DNA from: Cladocopium goreaui
Taxonomy: Eukaryota; Sar; Dinophyceae; Suessiales; Symbiodiniaceae
DNA length: 64,000 bases
NCBI GenBank assembly: GCA_947184155.2
Contig: CAMXCT020001119.1
Span: forward strand, 114,416 to 178,415
Direction of reading: 5' to 3'
Shown: positions 53,523 through 63,692 of the stretch, in pieces
Numbering within the stretch: the stretch's first letter is position 1
Layout: each line of letters starts with the position of its first letter
Program-made: the position numbers and the translations under genes
Notes under the pieces: model-generated
What the model was told of the DNA's origin: nothing
Databases searched by the model: none
Seen by the model: only the letters and a program-made list of their open reading frames with translations

Positions 53523-53622
53523 ACATCATGCCCTGCAAAACAAAACATCCTCGCCCTGCAACTCTGCCAATGCTACTGGATGTTTGAAGAGGCTGAAGTC
53601 ACCTCGGTTACCTCAGAGAAAC

Positions 53623-53700
53623 CAAGGAGCTGGGCGCGGGGGTCGCTGGGCCCTTGGTCCCTTTGGGGCCAAGAAGTCCCAACGGGACGGTGTTTTACCA
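53623..53700 (-). CDS. candidate exon, Pro-rich, frame uncertain
   Basis: The acceptor CCAATCCAG at 53701 and the donor TTG|GTTTCT bound 78 nt. All three minus frames are open; the best reads LLGPKGTKGPATPAPSSL and another reads GKTPSRWDFLAPKGPRAQRP. Confidence 0.4.
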
Positions 53701-53859
53701 CTGGATTGGATCATGAAACCATCTGAAACGGAAACCCATATTGTCGTATGATGCACCAGTTCTATACTGGGTGAAAAACGAAAGCATAGAAGAAAGGCCT
53801 TCATGAAAATCACCAGAATCGGAGATTGAAATGAATTGAACACTGCGAATGGATGCGGA

Positions 53860-53916
53860 TCAGCAGTTCTTGTGACATATTGAAAGAGCGATCTCAGCAT
53901 TGGACAGTCGCATTGC
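53860..53916 (-). CDS. possible terminal exon, AMRLSNAEIALSICHKNC
   Basis: The strong acceptor CGCCTTTTCCAG opens AMRLSNAEIALSICHKNC, followed by TGA. Confidence 0.5.
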   Translation of the reverse strand, partial: AMRLSNAEIALSICHKNC

Positions 53917-54053
53917 CTGGAAAAGGCGAAGCAGGGTCTGGAACCATAGTGGGCTACCCCAATAGATGGACAGTAAAGATAGTAAAGGAACTTCCTATGG
54001 ATGATCTGGAAATATCTGGAATCTGATACCCATATTTTAGGGAAGCCCCCATA

Positions 54054-54153
54054 TCAATCTGGTGGATCATTTCCATTTGTATCACATGGCGACTGGTGAC
54101 ATGATGTGAAATGCACCAAAAGTCCATCTGTCACTTGGGCGACTGATTCGACC
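54054..54153 (-). CDS. possible terminal exon, VESVAQVTDGLLVHFTSCHQ
   Basis: The acceptor CTCTTTAG|G opens VESVAQVTDGLLVHFTSCHQ and SPCDTNGNDPPD, then TGA at 54054-54056. Confidence 0.55.
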
Positions 54154-54594
54154 CTAAAGAGTCCACCCAAGTGCTTCTGAGTCGAGAAAAGGGTACCCAA
54201 AAAAATGACATGGTCACCGTTGATCATCATTTTCTCATCATTATTTTTGCATGTTCTTGGGGCGATGTTGGGGTATACCGGGGCCAAATGTCACATTATT
54301 GGCTGGGTATATATTTTATATTTATATATACCATTATTAAATCCCAGTACAAGTACATCCCACTCTATCCCCATTAATAACCGTATTGATACGGTAAATA
54401 CCGATACAGATGGCAGATTTTATGGAACAGCAACCATTTTTACCGACACAGAAACGCCCTCCGGAAAATCAGACGTGGCTTAAGCTGGATCTGTCTGATT
54501 CCAGGGTTTCCTAGAAAATCGATTGTTTGGGGGACCCGGACCCTCCATGGTTTCAGTCAAATGATATGCGGGGCTGGGGGTTGAAACATCTATA

Positions 54595-54715
54595 TATCTG
54601 GGTAAATTATAATATTTCACTAACCTGAATAGCTCGGCCATTTGGGGATGATTTCCCTTATTAACTATGATTCCAGTGAGGTCGCAGTGAGGTCGTTATA
54701 ATTTACCCAGATATA
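54595..54715. mobile_element. family-2 TIR element
   Basis: TATCTGGGTAAATTATAATA to TTATAATTTACCCAGATATA; TIR of 20 bp nearly exact. A partial copy without TIRs lies near 57585-57650. Confidence 0.85.
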
Positions 54716-54736
54716 CATATATATATTATACATGGA

Positions 54737-54826
54737 TGTGGGTCAAAACCCTGTACCCCAAGTGAACCTCAAGGTTGATGGTCATCCCTTATACCACATG
54801 ATTAGTAGGTTTTGACCCATACCCAT
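54737..54826. mobile_element. family-3 TIR element
   Basis: GTGGGTCAAAACCCTGTACC at the left and GTAGGTTTTGACCCATACCC at the right. Degenerate partial copies lie near 14327-14429 and 21206-21281. Confidence 0.6.
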
Positions 54827-54888
54827 ATTTATATTTGATGGTTAACCCACAACTGATGGTTTCTCCATCGAAATCCTATGAAACTCAC

Positions 54889-54980
54889 GGATTCTTGTGC
54901 CGTTTCGGACAGAAGGACACCTCCATCATCATTCAGCCTGCCACTGCCAGCACCAGCCTTGGGCGACAACGGGGTTAGTA
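54889..54980 (-). CDS. exon, LTPLSPKAGAGSGRLNDDGG
   Basis: The acceptor CCAAG|TA and a consensus donor, TCC|GTGAGT, bound LTPLSPKAGAGSGRLNDDGG and VLLSETAQES. Gly/Ser-rich, probably a linker region. Confidence 0.65.
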
Positions 54981-55482
54981 CTTGGAGCATCCCAATGAGA
55001 AAGTTGTTAATAACCCTGGTTTTTAATCAGTTATGTCTAACAGTTAGTAAATGTCAGGGCTTATTAACCACTTACTAACAGTTCTTGAGTCACCGTGTTG
55101 TGGATAAAATCCCTTGGATGATCCCCCAGGATGAATCCTGGTTTAGTCTCGGATGCCTTGCAATATGGGGAGAGCTTTGGGGGTCTTTCAATATTGGGGA
55201 CAGGATTCGTTGTTGGTGTAAAAATAAATTCCCACAGAAAAAAAACAATTTATAGCTCCTAAAATTGCCAATTTTGTAGGTCCGCTGCTACCCCAGAGTT
55301 GACCAAAACCATCATGATTAGGTGAGATAGTATGGTGCAACAGCCAACGTTCATTGGATTTACATAATGCCTAGATCACTAATAACCAGCATGATACCCC
55401 ACCAAAATGGTTTTCAAGAAAAATATCTATCCCTAGTCTTCGAGGTTGAAGTTTAACATATTGTCGAAATACTATGTTTGAC

Positions 55483-55602
55483 CTGGCAAAACATCGTATT
55501 TCTTCCATAGCATGTTTGGCCATGTTTAAAGGGCTCCTCGTGCTCTAGGCAACAATTTGTGGAATGTGACGTGTCGATTGTCCCATGGTTTATAAAACCC
55601 AG
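55483..55602 (-). CDS. exon, 40 codons, Cys/His-containing
   Basis: The acceptor TCATTCCAG and the donor CAG|GTCAAA bound LGFINHGTIDTSHSTNCCLE and HEEPFKHGQTCYGRNTMFCQ. A second frame (GFYKPWDNRHVTFHKL...) is also open, so the frame is likely but not certain. Confidence 0.55.
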
Positions 55603-55850
55603 CTGGAATGAGTTGGTTTGAAATACTGACAGTACCCTTGAATTTTGTGTTGGGAGTCTGATTTGTAGAACTGCTGGCCACAATCTTCAATCCCGCTTCC
55701 CGGTTACGTGCACAGAATTAAGGACTCTTACTACCAAATTGCTCCAGAAGTGATTCTTGTGGTATCTTGTGGTTATGTAAAAATCGTAACGACTTGAAAA
55801 CATACCATGTTGAACATCGCATTTAAGGATGCATTTTTTCAGCTGGATTT

Positions 55851-55968
55851 CTATGGAATTTCTGCTGTCCAGTCCATCTTTTCGTTGAAACCTCCGGGAA
55901 TTCCATCCCCGAAACGAATCGGTGTCTGGGACTTCGCTGCATCACCTCCTCCACAGGTTGCTTTGATC
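55851..55968 (-). CDS. possible terminal exon, IKATCGGGDAAKSQTPIRFG
   Basis: The acceptor GTGTCGCAG|G opens IKATCGGGDAAKSQTPIRFG and DGIPGGFNEKMDWTAEIP, then TAG. The plus strand also shows an acceptor-donor pair with 38 open codons. The minus strand is preferred by composition and context. Confidence 0.5.
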
Positions 55969-56339
55969 CTGCGACACGCTTAGCGTGTCGGGGCATCATC
56001 GCGCCCTGAAAATATCAACCATGATTGGCGAATATTCACCATACATAAGTCGTAGAATATACAACTTATATAAGCCATAATATGTTGTTCACCGTATATA
56101 ACATATATTAACATTAATATTAACATTAATATTAACCATAATCCATGTAGCATGGCCCATGGCCTTTTTGGAATTTCCATGAGAATCTGCACTGAGGCGG
56201 TGCATTGTTCGCTTTTTTACCTAGTTACTGTAGAAAACTTTATGATGATCCGAAATCGAGGTATACCCAAAGCCATAAACCCCCCCCCAAAAAAAAACGG
56301 GTGCGGAATTCTTTTGGGAATTATGTGTTTCCGTTTTGG

Positions 56340-56600
56340 TGATTTTTTTGGGGATCTGCTTTTCTGCCCGTTTTCCTTGCTATTTTGCAGCATTTTGGAG
56401 CTGGAAACCGCCATTTCAACTGTCTTTGCAAAATTTTGGAGTTGGAACCACTCATTTTCCATAGAATTTGCAACATGTTGGTGGAATTAGTAACATTTTG
56501 GAGCTGGAAGCTGCTGTTTCAAGGGTATTTGCAGCATTTTTGAGTTCGAACCTCTCATTTTCAATGGAATTTGCAACATTTAGGTGCTCGAACTGTTCAT
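56340..56600. repeat. degenerate tandem repeat with GCATTTTGGAGCTGGAA
   Basis: GCATTTTGGAGCTGGAA, AAATTTTGGAGTTGGAA, ACATTTTGGAGCTGGAA and GCATTTTTGAGTTCGAA recur at about 50-60 bp spacing, alternating with CCATTTCAA/CTCATTTTC segments. Confidence 0.7.
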
Positions 56601-56619
56601 GTAACATGGTAGTTCTCGA

Positions 56620-56960
56620 CTAGGGTTCATTTGGGGTTGGTTTTAGGGTTAGTTTAGTGTTTTAGAGTTAAGGTTTATGTAGGATTTGTTTAAGGATTGG
56701 TTTAGGATCTTTTTAGGGTTTGTTTAGGCTTGGTTTGACCTATGTGTGGTTGGTTTAGGATCCATTTAGAGTTGGTGCCGGACCTATTCAGGATTGGTTT
56801 AAGGTGTGTTTAGCAAGATTTATTTAGGTCTGGTTTAAGATCTATGTAGGGTTGGTGTAAGGTTTATTTAGGACTACATTCAAAATATTTCAAAATTATT
56901 TAGGGACTGTTTAGGGCTTACTTAGAGTTGCTTTAGTGTTTCTTTGATTGGTTTGTTTTT
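56620..56960. repeat. degenerate telomere-like TTTAGGGTT tract
   Basis: GGTTTAGG, TTTAGGGTTTG and TTTAGGATC motifs recur about every 10-20 bases for 300 bp on the plus strand. The plant/protist-type repeat TTTAGGG is the nearest exact motif. Confidence 0.6.
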
Positions 56961-57034
56961 TTCTTGTTGAATTTGGGTTTATTTATTTATATTTATATGA
57001 ATTTATATGATGTTTCTTAAGGATTCTCTGCAGT

Positions 57035-57310
57035 ATGAGAAACAAAAAAAAGGGAAAAACAGAGAAGCAGAAAAGCAAAGAAGCAGGGAAAAGCAGAAAG
57101 CAGAGAAGCAAAGAAGCTGGAAAAGCAGAAAAGCAGGGAAAAGCAGAAAAGCGGAGAGGCAGAGAAGCGGAGAAGCGAAGAAGCAGAGAAGCAGAAAAGT
57201 GGAGAAGCAGAGAATCAAAGAACTATAAAAGCAGAGAAGCAAGGAAAAACAAAATAGCAAAAAGCAGAGAAGCTAAAAAGAAAAGAAGCAGAGAAACAGA
57301 AATCCAAAAA
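57035..57310. repeat. purine-rich AGAAGCAGAAAAGC minisatellite
   Basis: Units of 9-15 bp built on GCAGAGAAGC and GCAGAAAAGC form a strand-asymmetric purine tract. The Lys/Arg/Glu-rich plus frames are by-products. Confidence 0.85.
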
Positions 57311-57396
57311 AAATGCCGAAAACGGAAAAAAATAATTCCCAAAATGAATAGCCATTGTTTCCCATCTTTTTAACAGCAAAAACATGAATGAAACTC

Positions 57397-57459
57397 TCCA
57401 TTCAGGGTTGCCATCTGCCCTTGGCTTCTCCTGGGTGATGGTGTTGGTGTCCGAGAGAC
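57397..57459 (-). CDS. exon, LSDTNTITQEKPRADGNPEW
   Basis: The acceptor ATGTTTCCCAG|GT opens LSDTNTITQEKPRADGNPEW with GC-rich third positions. The ending NPEW resembles the NPxW turn of C2 domains, but the exon is too short to claim that. Confidence 0.55.
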
Positions 57460-57779
57460 CTGGGAAACATGGGGCCGACTGAGCGCTAGTTGATGCTAGG
57501 TGTGTCTGACTGCGGGTATATCATATACCCACCATTTACATTATATATTCATCATTATTCTATATTCTATCTGGCCGAATTATGATTCATCAAGCAGAAA
57601 ATCACTGAAATCTTCGGTCATTTGGGGATGATTCCCTTTACTAAACCAATCATTCATAATCACTAATTAATTGATGATCCATGTCGCCTCTGGTTATTTA
57701 GCCATGGGAAGCCATGGCCCATAGAAAAACATGATCTATCATAGAGATGTATCGATTTACCCGTTCTCAAAATTCTGAT

Positions 57780-57880
57780 TCCCCATCAGAAGATATATTC
57801 CATTTATGGCCATGTAATGGGGCTGATATGATCATCCAGATGGACATGCTGATCAAAACAGCGAGAAAGGATACGTTTGT
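57780..57880 (-). CDS. candidate membrane-helix exon
   Basis: The minus frame reads STLTNVSFLAVLISMSIWMI and ISAPLHGHKW, a single membrane helix. Splice sites are not resolved. Confidence 0.35.
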
Positions 57881-58239
57881 CAAAGTGGAATAGCGATCAC
57901 AAACGGGCAAACGGGGTACATATATATATATATACATATGTATGTATGTATATATATATATACACATATGTATACAGTATATATATATATGCAATTTTGG
58001 ACCAACCAAATGGCTGCCTCTTTTGGGGGGTTATCCCATCCGATCCGAAAATATTGTTCCTTCAAAGCATCTTAGACCCGATCAAACCATCATAGCATAT
58101 TTTGAACCATCGCATTGGAACATATGAAACCACATCATATCAGTCTTAAATAAATGAAACCATCATGTTAATAGTATTTTGATAACCACTATTGACATCT
58201 ATTAACATCTATTAACCCTGATATAAACCCATTGTTTCC

Positions 58240-58340
58240 TCACCAATTTTTAAAGTTCCTATCATCCAACAGGCGCGGCGGCGCCTGAAGCCATGGATCC
58301 AGCATGACCTTCAAGAAGTGGTCCAAGTCGGAGGCCTCCG
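58240..58340 (-). CDS. possible terminal exon, EASDLDHFLKVMLDPWLQAP
   Basis: The acceptor TTTTTCTCATGACAG|CG opens EASDLDHFLKVMLDPWLQAP and PRLLDDRNFKNW, then TGA. A GTCATG donor after HFLK is an alternative, in which case the exon ends at 58309. Confidence 0.6.
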
Positions 58341-58394
58341 CTGTCATGAGAAAAATGTGGAAGTTTTTCCTGATATAGATATAGACATATTAGG

Positions 58395-58985
58395 TACAGA
58401 TATATATATATATATATGTATGTATATATATATATGTATATATATATGCACCTATGAATATATATATATATATATATGTGTGTGTGTTCTTCATGATGTG
58501 TGTTTTTGCTTTAGTGATTGGGTTGCTGGATTTGCATGTCACAGTTCTGAACTTGCGGCCGATGTTCATCTTCCATGGAAAAATCATGGAAGAAAAACCA
58601 TGATGTTTCCATGTCCATGCTGTAGATCCATGGTTTCCATTGGTTTCCTGCCGTTTCTTGTGCTTTTTGGACCCGCTTTTTGGGGACCCAAAGAGCCGTT
58701 TGTTGGGCCTCGAAGAGCCGTTGGATCTGCGGTTTCATCGGATCCTTCTGCAGAAAGCCCTCAGAGTCTGGCTCCTGGCGATGGATGATGGGAGAAGATG
58801 CTCAACAGATGGATATGATGATGGGATATCATATATATATATATGTATAGTAATGTATATATATATATATGTATATCATATATATATCATATATATATAT
58901 ATACATATATATCAGATATACATATATATATATGTGTATTATATGTATTCAATGGGATTCATAATCGGACATATATATATATGGA
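58395..58985. repeat. TA/TATG dinucleotide-like tracts
   Basis: TATATATATG runs at 58395-58480 and 58830-58985 flank an exon-bearing island. Similar tracts occur at 5036-5135, 29600-29705, 30370-30435, 30980-31080, 37210-37275, 51815-51895, 53190-53300, 57910-57990 and 63465-63550. Confidence 0.8.
58673..58747 (-). CDS. exon, KDPMKPQIQRLFEAQQTALW
   Basis: The strong acceptor GGGCTTTCTGCAG and the donor CGG|GTCCAA bound KDPMKPQIQRLFEAQQTALW and VPKKR, an amphipathic basic helix. The open frame continues, so the exon may be longer. Confidence 0.6.
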
Positions 58986-60008
58986 TAGATGCGGTGGGAT
59001 TTAATACATAATGACTATGATAATAATATGAATACACATGGGAGATGATTCATTGGATTGGTTTGAGTTTAAGGGGAAATCGAAACTGGAAACCATTGTT
59101 TTTACGAAGTCTTCGGGGTATGTATATATATATATATATGTGTGTTCTGTATAGATATACCTGTATATTCATCTAATCAATGTAATGACATGTAAGAAAC
59201 TATGGATTAGCATTGAATCTACTAATTAGTGGCAAACTGGGAAAGAATGGGATGTTCCAGGATGAAATCAGACATAATGGGATAAAAAGGGGCATAATGG
59301 GATGCGGGATGCATATATATATATATATGTCCAACAAAATGGGATAGAATAATCATGTGATATATATATACGGACATATATGGACATATCATCTGGGATA
59401 TATTTATTGGTGATATTCTCTTTGGGATAGTTTAAGCAAGAAAATAAGAGGAGAGAATGGGATTGGATACTTTAAAAAATCTAGTGGGATAAAAAAAAAA
59501 ACGTAGGCATCATGGGAGATAGTGTAATGCGGGGAGAGAATGGGATATATAAACAATATACAGTAATGGGATGTTGTTGATGGGATACAATGAGATCTGA
59601 TATTTTGGTATACCGGGATGGGATATTCTGGAAGATGCTGGAATATATAACCAAGTTGTGATATCTGGGTCCACCAGAGATCTTTTTGATTCGTAGCCCT
59701 GGGAGAAAACTTTGGATGATTGGTCCCCATTTTGCACCAACAGATCCCCAGTCACATATGATTAATTGTCCTGAAATATGCTACTCTACCCCCAAGATGC
59801 CCATGTTGATTGGAAGAAAAAAAGAAAGAATCACTGGATCTTTGACCATTTTCTTGAACCATGGCCCCACATTGGAGGCATGGAAAACTTCTTATCCCAA
59901 TCACTTAGCAGCAACCAGCTTCATGGTGCACCGGTGATGAGCATACACGGTATACAACAGAAATTCTGATCGATGTGTTTTTCTACATGTTACATGTGTA
60001 TACCCTAG

Positions 60009-60125
60009 CTATAGTAGAGGTTTCTCTGGCACATCATTGGGGAGAAACCGGTTTCTACGGAGATAGCTCCACCAGCTCAAGGGTCGACATCTATGAATTC
60101 TCTTCAGCTCTTCGTCATGCAGTGT
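60009..60125 (-). CDS. candidate exon, TLHDEELKRIHRCRPLSWWS
   Basis: The minus frame reads TLHDEELKRIHRCRPLSWWS and YLRRNRFLPNDVPEKPLL, then a stop. Composition is plausible; splice sites were not found. Confidence 0.35.
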   Translation of the reverse strand, partial: TLHDEELKRIHRCRPLSWWSYLRRNRFLPNDVPEKPLL

Positions 60126-60157
60126 TTTATGTACATATTGTACATAGTTCCATACAT

Positions 60158-60272
60158 ATCTGGTTGGTGGTATACCTACCCCTCTGCAAAAATATGAGTT
60201 CGTCAGTTGGGATGATGCCATTCCCAATATATGGAAAATCATAAAATTCATGTTCCAAACCACCAACTAGAT
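60158..60272. mobile_element. family-4 TIR element
   Basis: CTGGTTGGTGGTATACCTAC, AATATGAGTTCGTCAGTTGG and CATGTTCCAAACCACCAACT. Partial copies occur near 13533-13590, 46757-46850 and 50222-50243. Confidence 0.75.
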
Positions 60273-60889
60273 ATGTATAGAATTGTATATATATAATATA
60301 TGAATTGGATCTTTCCCCATATATAGTACATACTGCCATAATAGAAGATATGAAATAGTAAAGAAACATAGAAGATGCAAAATTGGGGGTGTAAAATCAA
60401 CAAAACAGATAGAAGATACTCCTTGTCGCAAAGGGTCCTCCAAGAGCCGGTCTCGAGGGTTATTTAGTGTCCTTTTTTAAGTTTTAACCCACAGACCTTC
60501 TGACATACCAGGGCACTGAAACACTGGTATTTGCAGTGTTTTCACATTTCCAGGTCAAATAGAAGATACTAGAAAAAATCAAATCCGCACAGAGGTCCTC
60601 CCCCGGAGGAGGACCATCTGCGACGGACCCTTTTTTGGACTTCTTCTGAAAAAAACGCAAAAAACCTCAGTTTTTTTGTTTTTTTTGGGCGTGATGTTAG
60701 CCACAAACCACGAAGAAGATTGCCAAATCACGAAGGACAAACCCAGTATTTTCACAGTGGGTTCTTTGATGATCAAATAATGACGGGTGTTCCATGGCCA
60801 CATGTGTTCACAATGTTTATGGCCAGCCCATGGTGAAGTTCAATCGACTGGACCTTCAAGTTAAATATTCAACATACCAGTAGTACCGC

Positions 60890-60970
60890 GCGAGGCGGTG
60901 GCGGAAGTTTGCAACAAAGCGCAGGGTGAACAATCGACGCACTGAACGACTTCAGGAGCTTCGGTGCGCC
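60890..60970 (-). CDS. candidate exon, several open frames
   Basis: A GC-rich island is open in all minus frames, for example RRLFTLRFVANFRHRLARYY or EVVQCVDCSPCALLQTSATA. Probably coding; frame unknown. Confidence 0.35.
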
Positions 60971-61019
60971 TAGTCCTTGTCTTGTGTCTATGCGATCGAA
61001 AGGATTTCAGCTATCTTTT

Positions 61020-61470
61020 CTGTGTGTCTACCCGGCTGTCTATCTATCTGATCCATCCATTTGACCCATCTACCTATCTACCGATCGATCTATCTATCGA
61101 TCTATCTATCGATCTGCCGGCCCTCTGACCTAACTGTCCCCGTATCTGACTGATCTACCTACCTGCTCCATCTCTCCCTATCGATCTATCTGATCTTTTT
61201 TATCTATCTGATCTATGTGTCTGTCTGCCTGTCTGTCTGGGTGCGTGCCTGCGCGCCTGCCTTGTCATCTGACCTGATCTGTTTTATCTATCTGATCTGT
61301 TTGCCTGTCTATCTATCTATCTATCTATCTATCTGTCGGTCTGTCTGTCTGTCTGTCTGTCTGGTTTATTCGTCTTTCTGTGAATCTACCTATCTGTTCT
61401 GCCACTGTTTTTTCGACCTATCTGATCTATCTGTCCGTCTGTCTATTTGTTTACCTGATCTGATCTTGGC
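61020..61470. repeat. tetranucleotide (CTAT/CTGT/GATC) microsatellite
   Basis: CTATCTAT, CTGTCTGT and GATCTATC units, continuing more weakly to 61720. The TGCGTGCCTGCGCGCC stretch at 61240 interrupts it. Confidence 0.9.
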
Positions 61471-61787
61471 AAAGTAGCACGGCTGCCTTTTGGCCTTCTC
61501 GAGCCACTGGTCATCACGTGTTGTGACATGCGTCTCTGCCATGCATGTGCGGTGTCATCCAATCCAGCAGGGGCCACGCTAAATCTTCACAGATCTACCT
61601 ATGCTTCTACCTTTTTGACCAATCAATTTATTTGTATGGTGTATCCATCTGTCTGTTTCTCTGTCCATCTGTTTGTCTACCTGGCTGATCGATCATCTGT
61701 CTGATCTAGACAAGCTATCTAATCCAGCTCGGCTATCTCGGGCAGCAATTCTGCGAGACCCTCCAGCGCCAACCCCACTCGCCTCCT

Positions 61788-62041
61788 TCACTCGAGGAAG
61801 TCTGCCGGCACCCACATGGCCTCGAATGGGTGGCGCTGGGCCTGCGCCCACCCTTCGGCCGTGATGGCCATCACTGCCATGTGGGTGCCGGTAGGCAGGC
61901 CGCCAAAGTCCTCCGCCAAGACCAGGAGAGGGGAGTAGGATTTCCACCTCTCTGTGCAAGAAGGACCAGGTCCTCTGCACAGGAGCCTTCCATCATGGAG
62001 GTGCAGCCCGCAGGCCCGTACTCCGAGCAGCCGAAGGCATC
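61788..62041 (-). CDS. terminal exon with an internal frame change
   Basis: The acceptor TTTGGGTCAG opens DAFGCSEYGPAGCTSMMEGS and CAEDL. From about 61960 the coding signal moves to another frame, reading RWKSYSPLLVLAEDFGGLPT, GTHMAVMAITAEGWAQAQRH and PFEAMWVPADFLE, then TGA. Both halves are clearly protein-like with GC-rich third positions. A one-base assembly error, a real frameshift, or a 17-nt intron would explain it; the first is most likely. I do not recognise the family. Confidence 0.6.
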
Positions 62042-62167
62042 CTGACCCAAAAAAAATGCCATACGCCGCAGGCAAGGCCACTGCGAATGTTACATGGAGA
62101 GAATCGCGTGAAAAGAAAGAGAAAAGGGCCGGAGGGGTAAAACTAGAGCTAAGAAAAAGAGAAAGCT

Positions 62168-62385
62168 ATGCCCCTGCTGTGCTGGCTGCGCTGGCTGCTG
62201 CTGGGTGCTGTGGCTGCTGCTGGCTGCTGCTGCTGCTGCTGGCTGCTGCTGGATTGCTGGCTTGGTGCTGGGATGATGCTGTGCTGCGGCGGCTGAGGCT
62301 GCTGCGGCGGCTGCTGCTGCTGCTGCTGCTGCCGCTGCCGCTCCTGCTGCTGCTGCTGCTGCTGCTGCTCCTGCTACCAAATAGC
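62168..62385. repeat. CTG/CAG-rich microsatellite
   Basis: CTGCTG runs separated by GCTGGCTG and GGCGGCTG. It gives poly-Ser, poly-Ala and poly-Gln frames on the minus strand; one could in principle be translated if an exon spans it, but no splice sites support that. Confidence 0.9.
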
Positions 62386-62394
62386 CCTGAAACT

Positions 62395-63560
62395 GACATT
62401 TTCCATTTTGTCTTGGCTGCAGATAACGCCCCGGACCGGAAAGATAGAAGATGAAAGAAAGATAGAAGATGGGGGTCAAAAATTACCGGAAAGATAGAAG
62501 ATCAAAAAATGGATCCGCAGCAAGGTCCTCCAAGCGGGCTCCAAAATCCTTTCCGACCCCGGTTTTGGCCCTATGTTGACATAGTATCTTCTATGTTATT
62601 CTTCCAAAAACGCCTTGCCGAAAACAAGAAACATAGAAGATGGGGTACAAAAATGGTAGCTGAATATCTTCTATTATGGCGGTATGTACTAATATATATA
62701 TATATAGAGTATACATCATTTTCCCGGATGTAGGCTTAGCTGGTGTATATATATAATCCAAGAAACATATCATATGTCTATATAATACCGTGGATGGTGG
62801 CGAAATCCTGCACCATGCAGGATGGTAGAAACCAGGCCTCAGGCATGTTCTGCACGGCCTCGTTGCTATCCTGTGCAGGAAACCCTTGTGGTGGTGACCA
62901 TAATCCATATTATGTCATTTCATTGAGGAGTATATGCCGTAAGTATGTATAGTTATATATATATGAGGAAAATGTACAGTATTAAATATCACAGTATTGT
63001 AGATATCACCCACAAATCCTCGTGTACATCCAAGTGCAAGGTCAGTTTGAGTATAGCCAACAACTATCGTAAGAATCAGTGTAATGAGCTTATGGCATCT
63101 TATGGCCCTATGATAGAAAAAACACAGCCATGGAAATTCCGTGTTCGGCGAATTGTCCATGGGCGGTTGATTGTCCATTGCCAAGTTTCTTTACGCGAAG
63201 GTATCTGTATGGTGAGTATGATCTTTAGATCGCAGAGAACATTTTTGACAAATTAGAAACTTCGAAATGGGGGTCGGTCTGATTGAAATGATGCAAAGCA
63301 TCCTTCTGGGTCCTAAACGGTTGGAACACATGGCAAACCCCACCAAATGCTTGCAACTGATGTTGGTTCCTTTGTCCCAAATGTTCGTGTCGCCAGGTGT
63401 CACAAAAACCATGACTGGAAACTTTTCTCATGAATCAAGGCTATATATTACTTTATAATATATATATATGTGTATATATACATACCATATCTATATACAC
63501 ACATATAAGGTTATACAGTTATACAATGTGTATATATATATATATACATATTCAATATAT
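62395..63560. other. stretch without a supported gene
   Basis: It contains ATAGAAGAT repeats (62440-62645), a family-6-like segment (62787-62870) and TA tracts. Open frames at 63267-63458 on both strands look equally plausible, so none is annotated. Confidence 0.4.
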
Positions 63561-63564
63561 GTGA

Positions 63565-63692
63565 TCATATAGAAGAAGCCAACATGCCTCGTTGCCCTGC
63601 AAGATTTCTCCGGCCAGCCTCTGAAGTGGCCGTCTCGGCATCTGCATCTGGGATCTCAAACTGGACCTGCCGGAAGCGGTGAAACATGTCTC
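63565..63692 (-). CDS. terminal exon, FRQVQFEIPDADAETATSEA
   Basis: The acceptor GGGTTTTCTCAG|GA opens DMFHRFRQVQFEIPDADAET and ATSEAGRRNLAGQRGMLASS plus I, closed by TGA at 63565-63567. Acidic and basic halves alternate. Unrecognised. Confidence 0.65.

Larger units (their letters stand above)
59000..61787. other. stretch with weak exon candidates only
   Basis: AT-rich sequence with TA runs, a family-4 element (60158-60272), ATAGAAGAT/GGTCCTCC repeats (60350-60610) and the tetranucleotide repeat. A minus frame with LLVQNGDQSSKVFSQGYESK (59755-59640) may be an exon but lacks clear splice sites. Confidence 0.4.
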
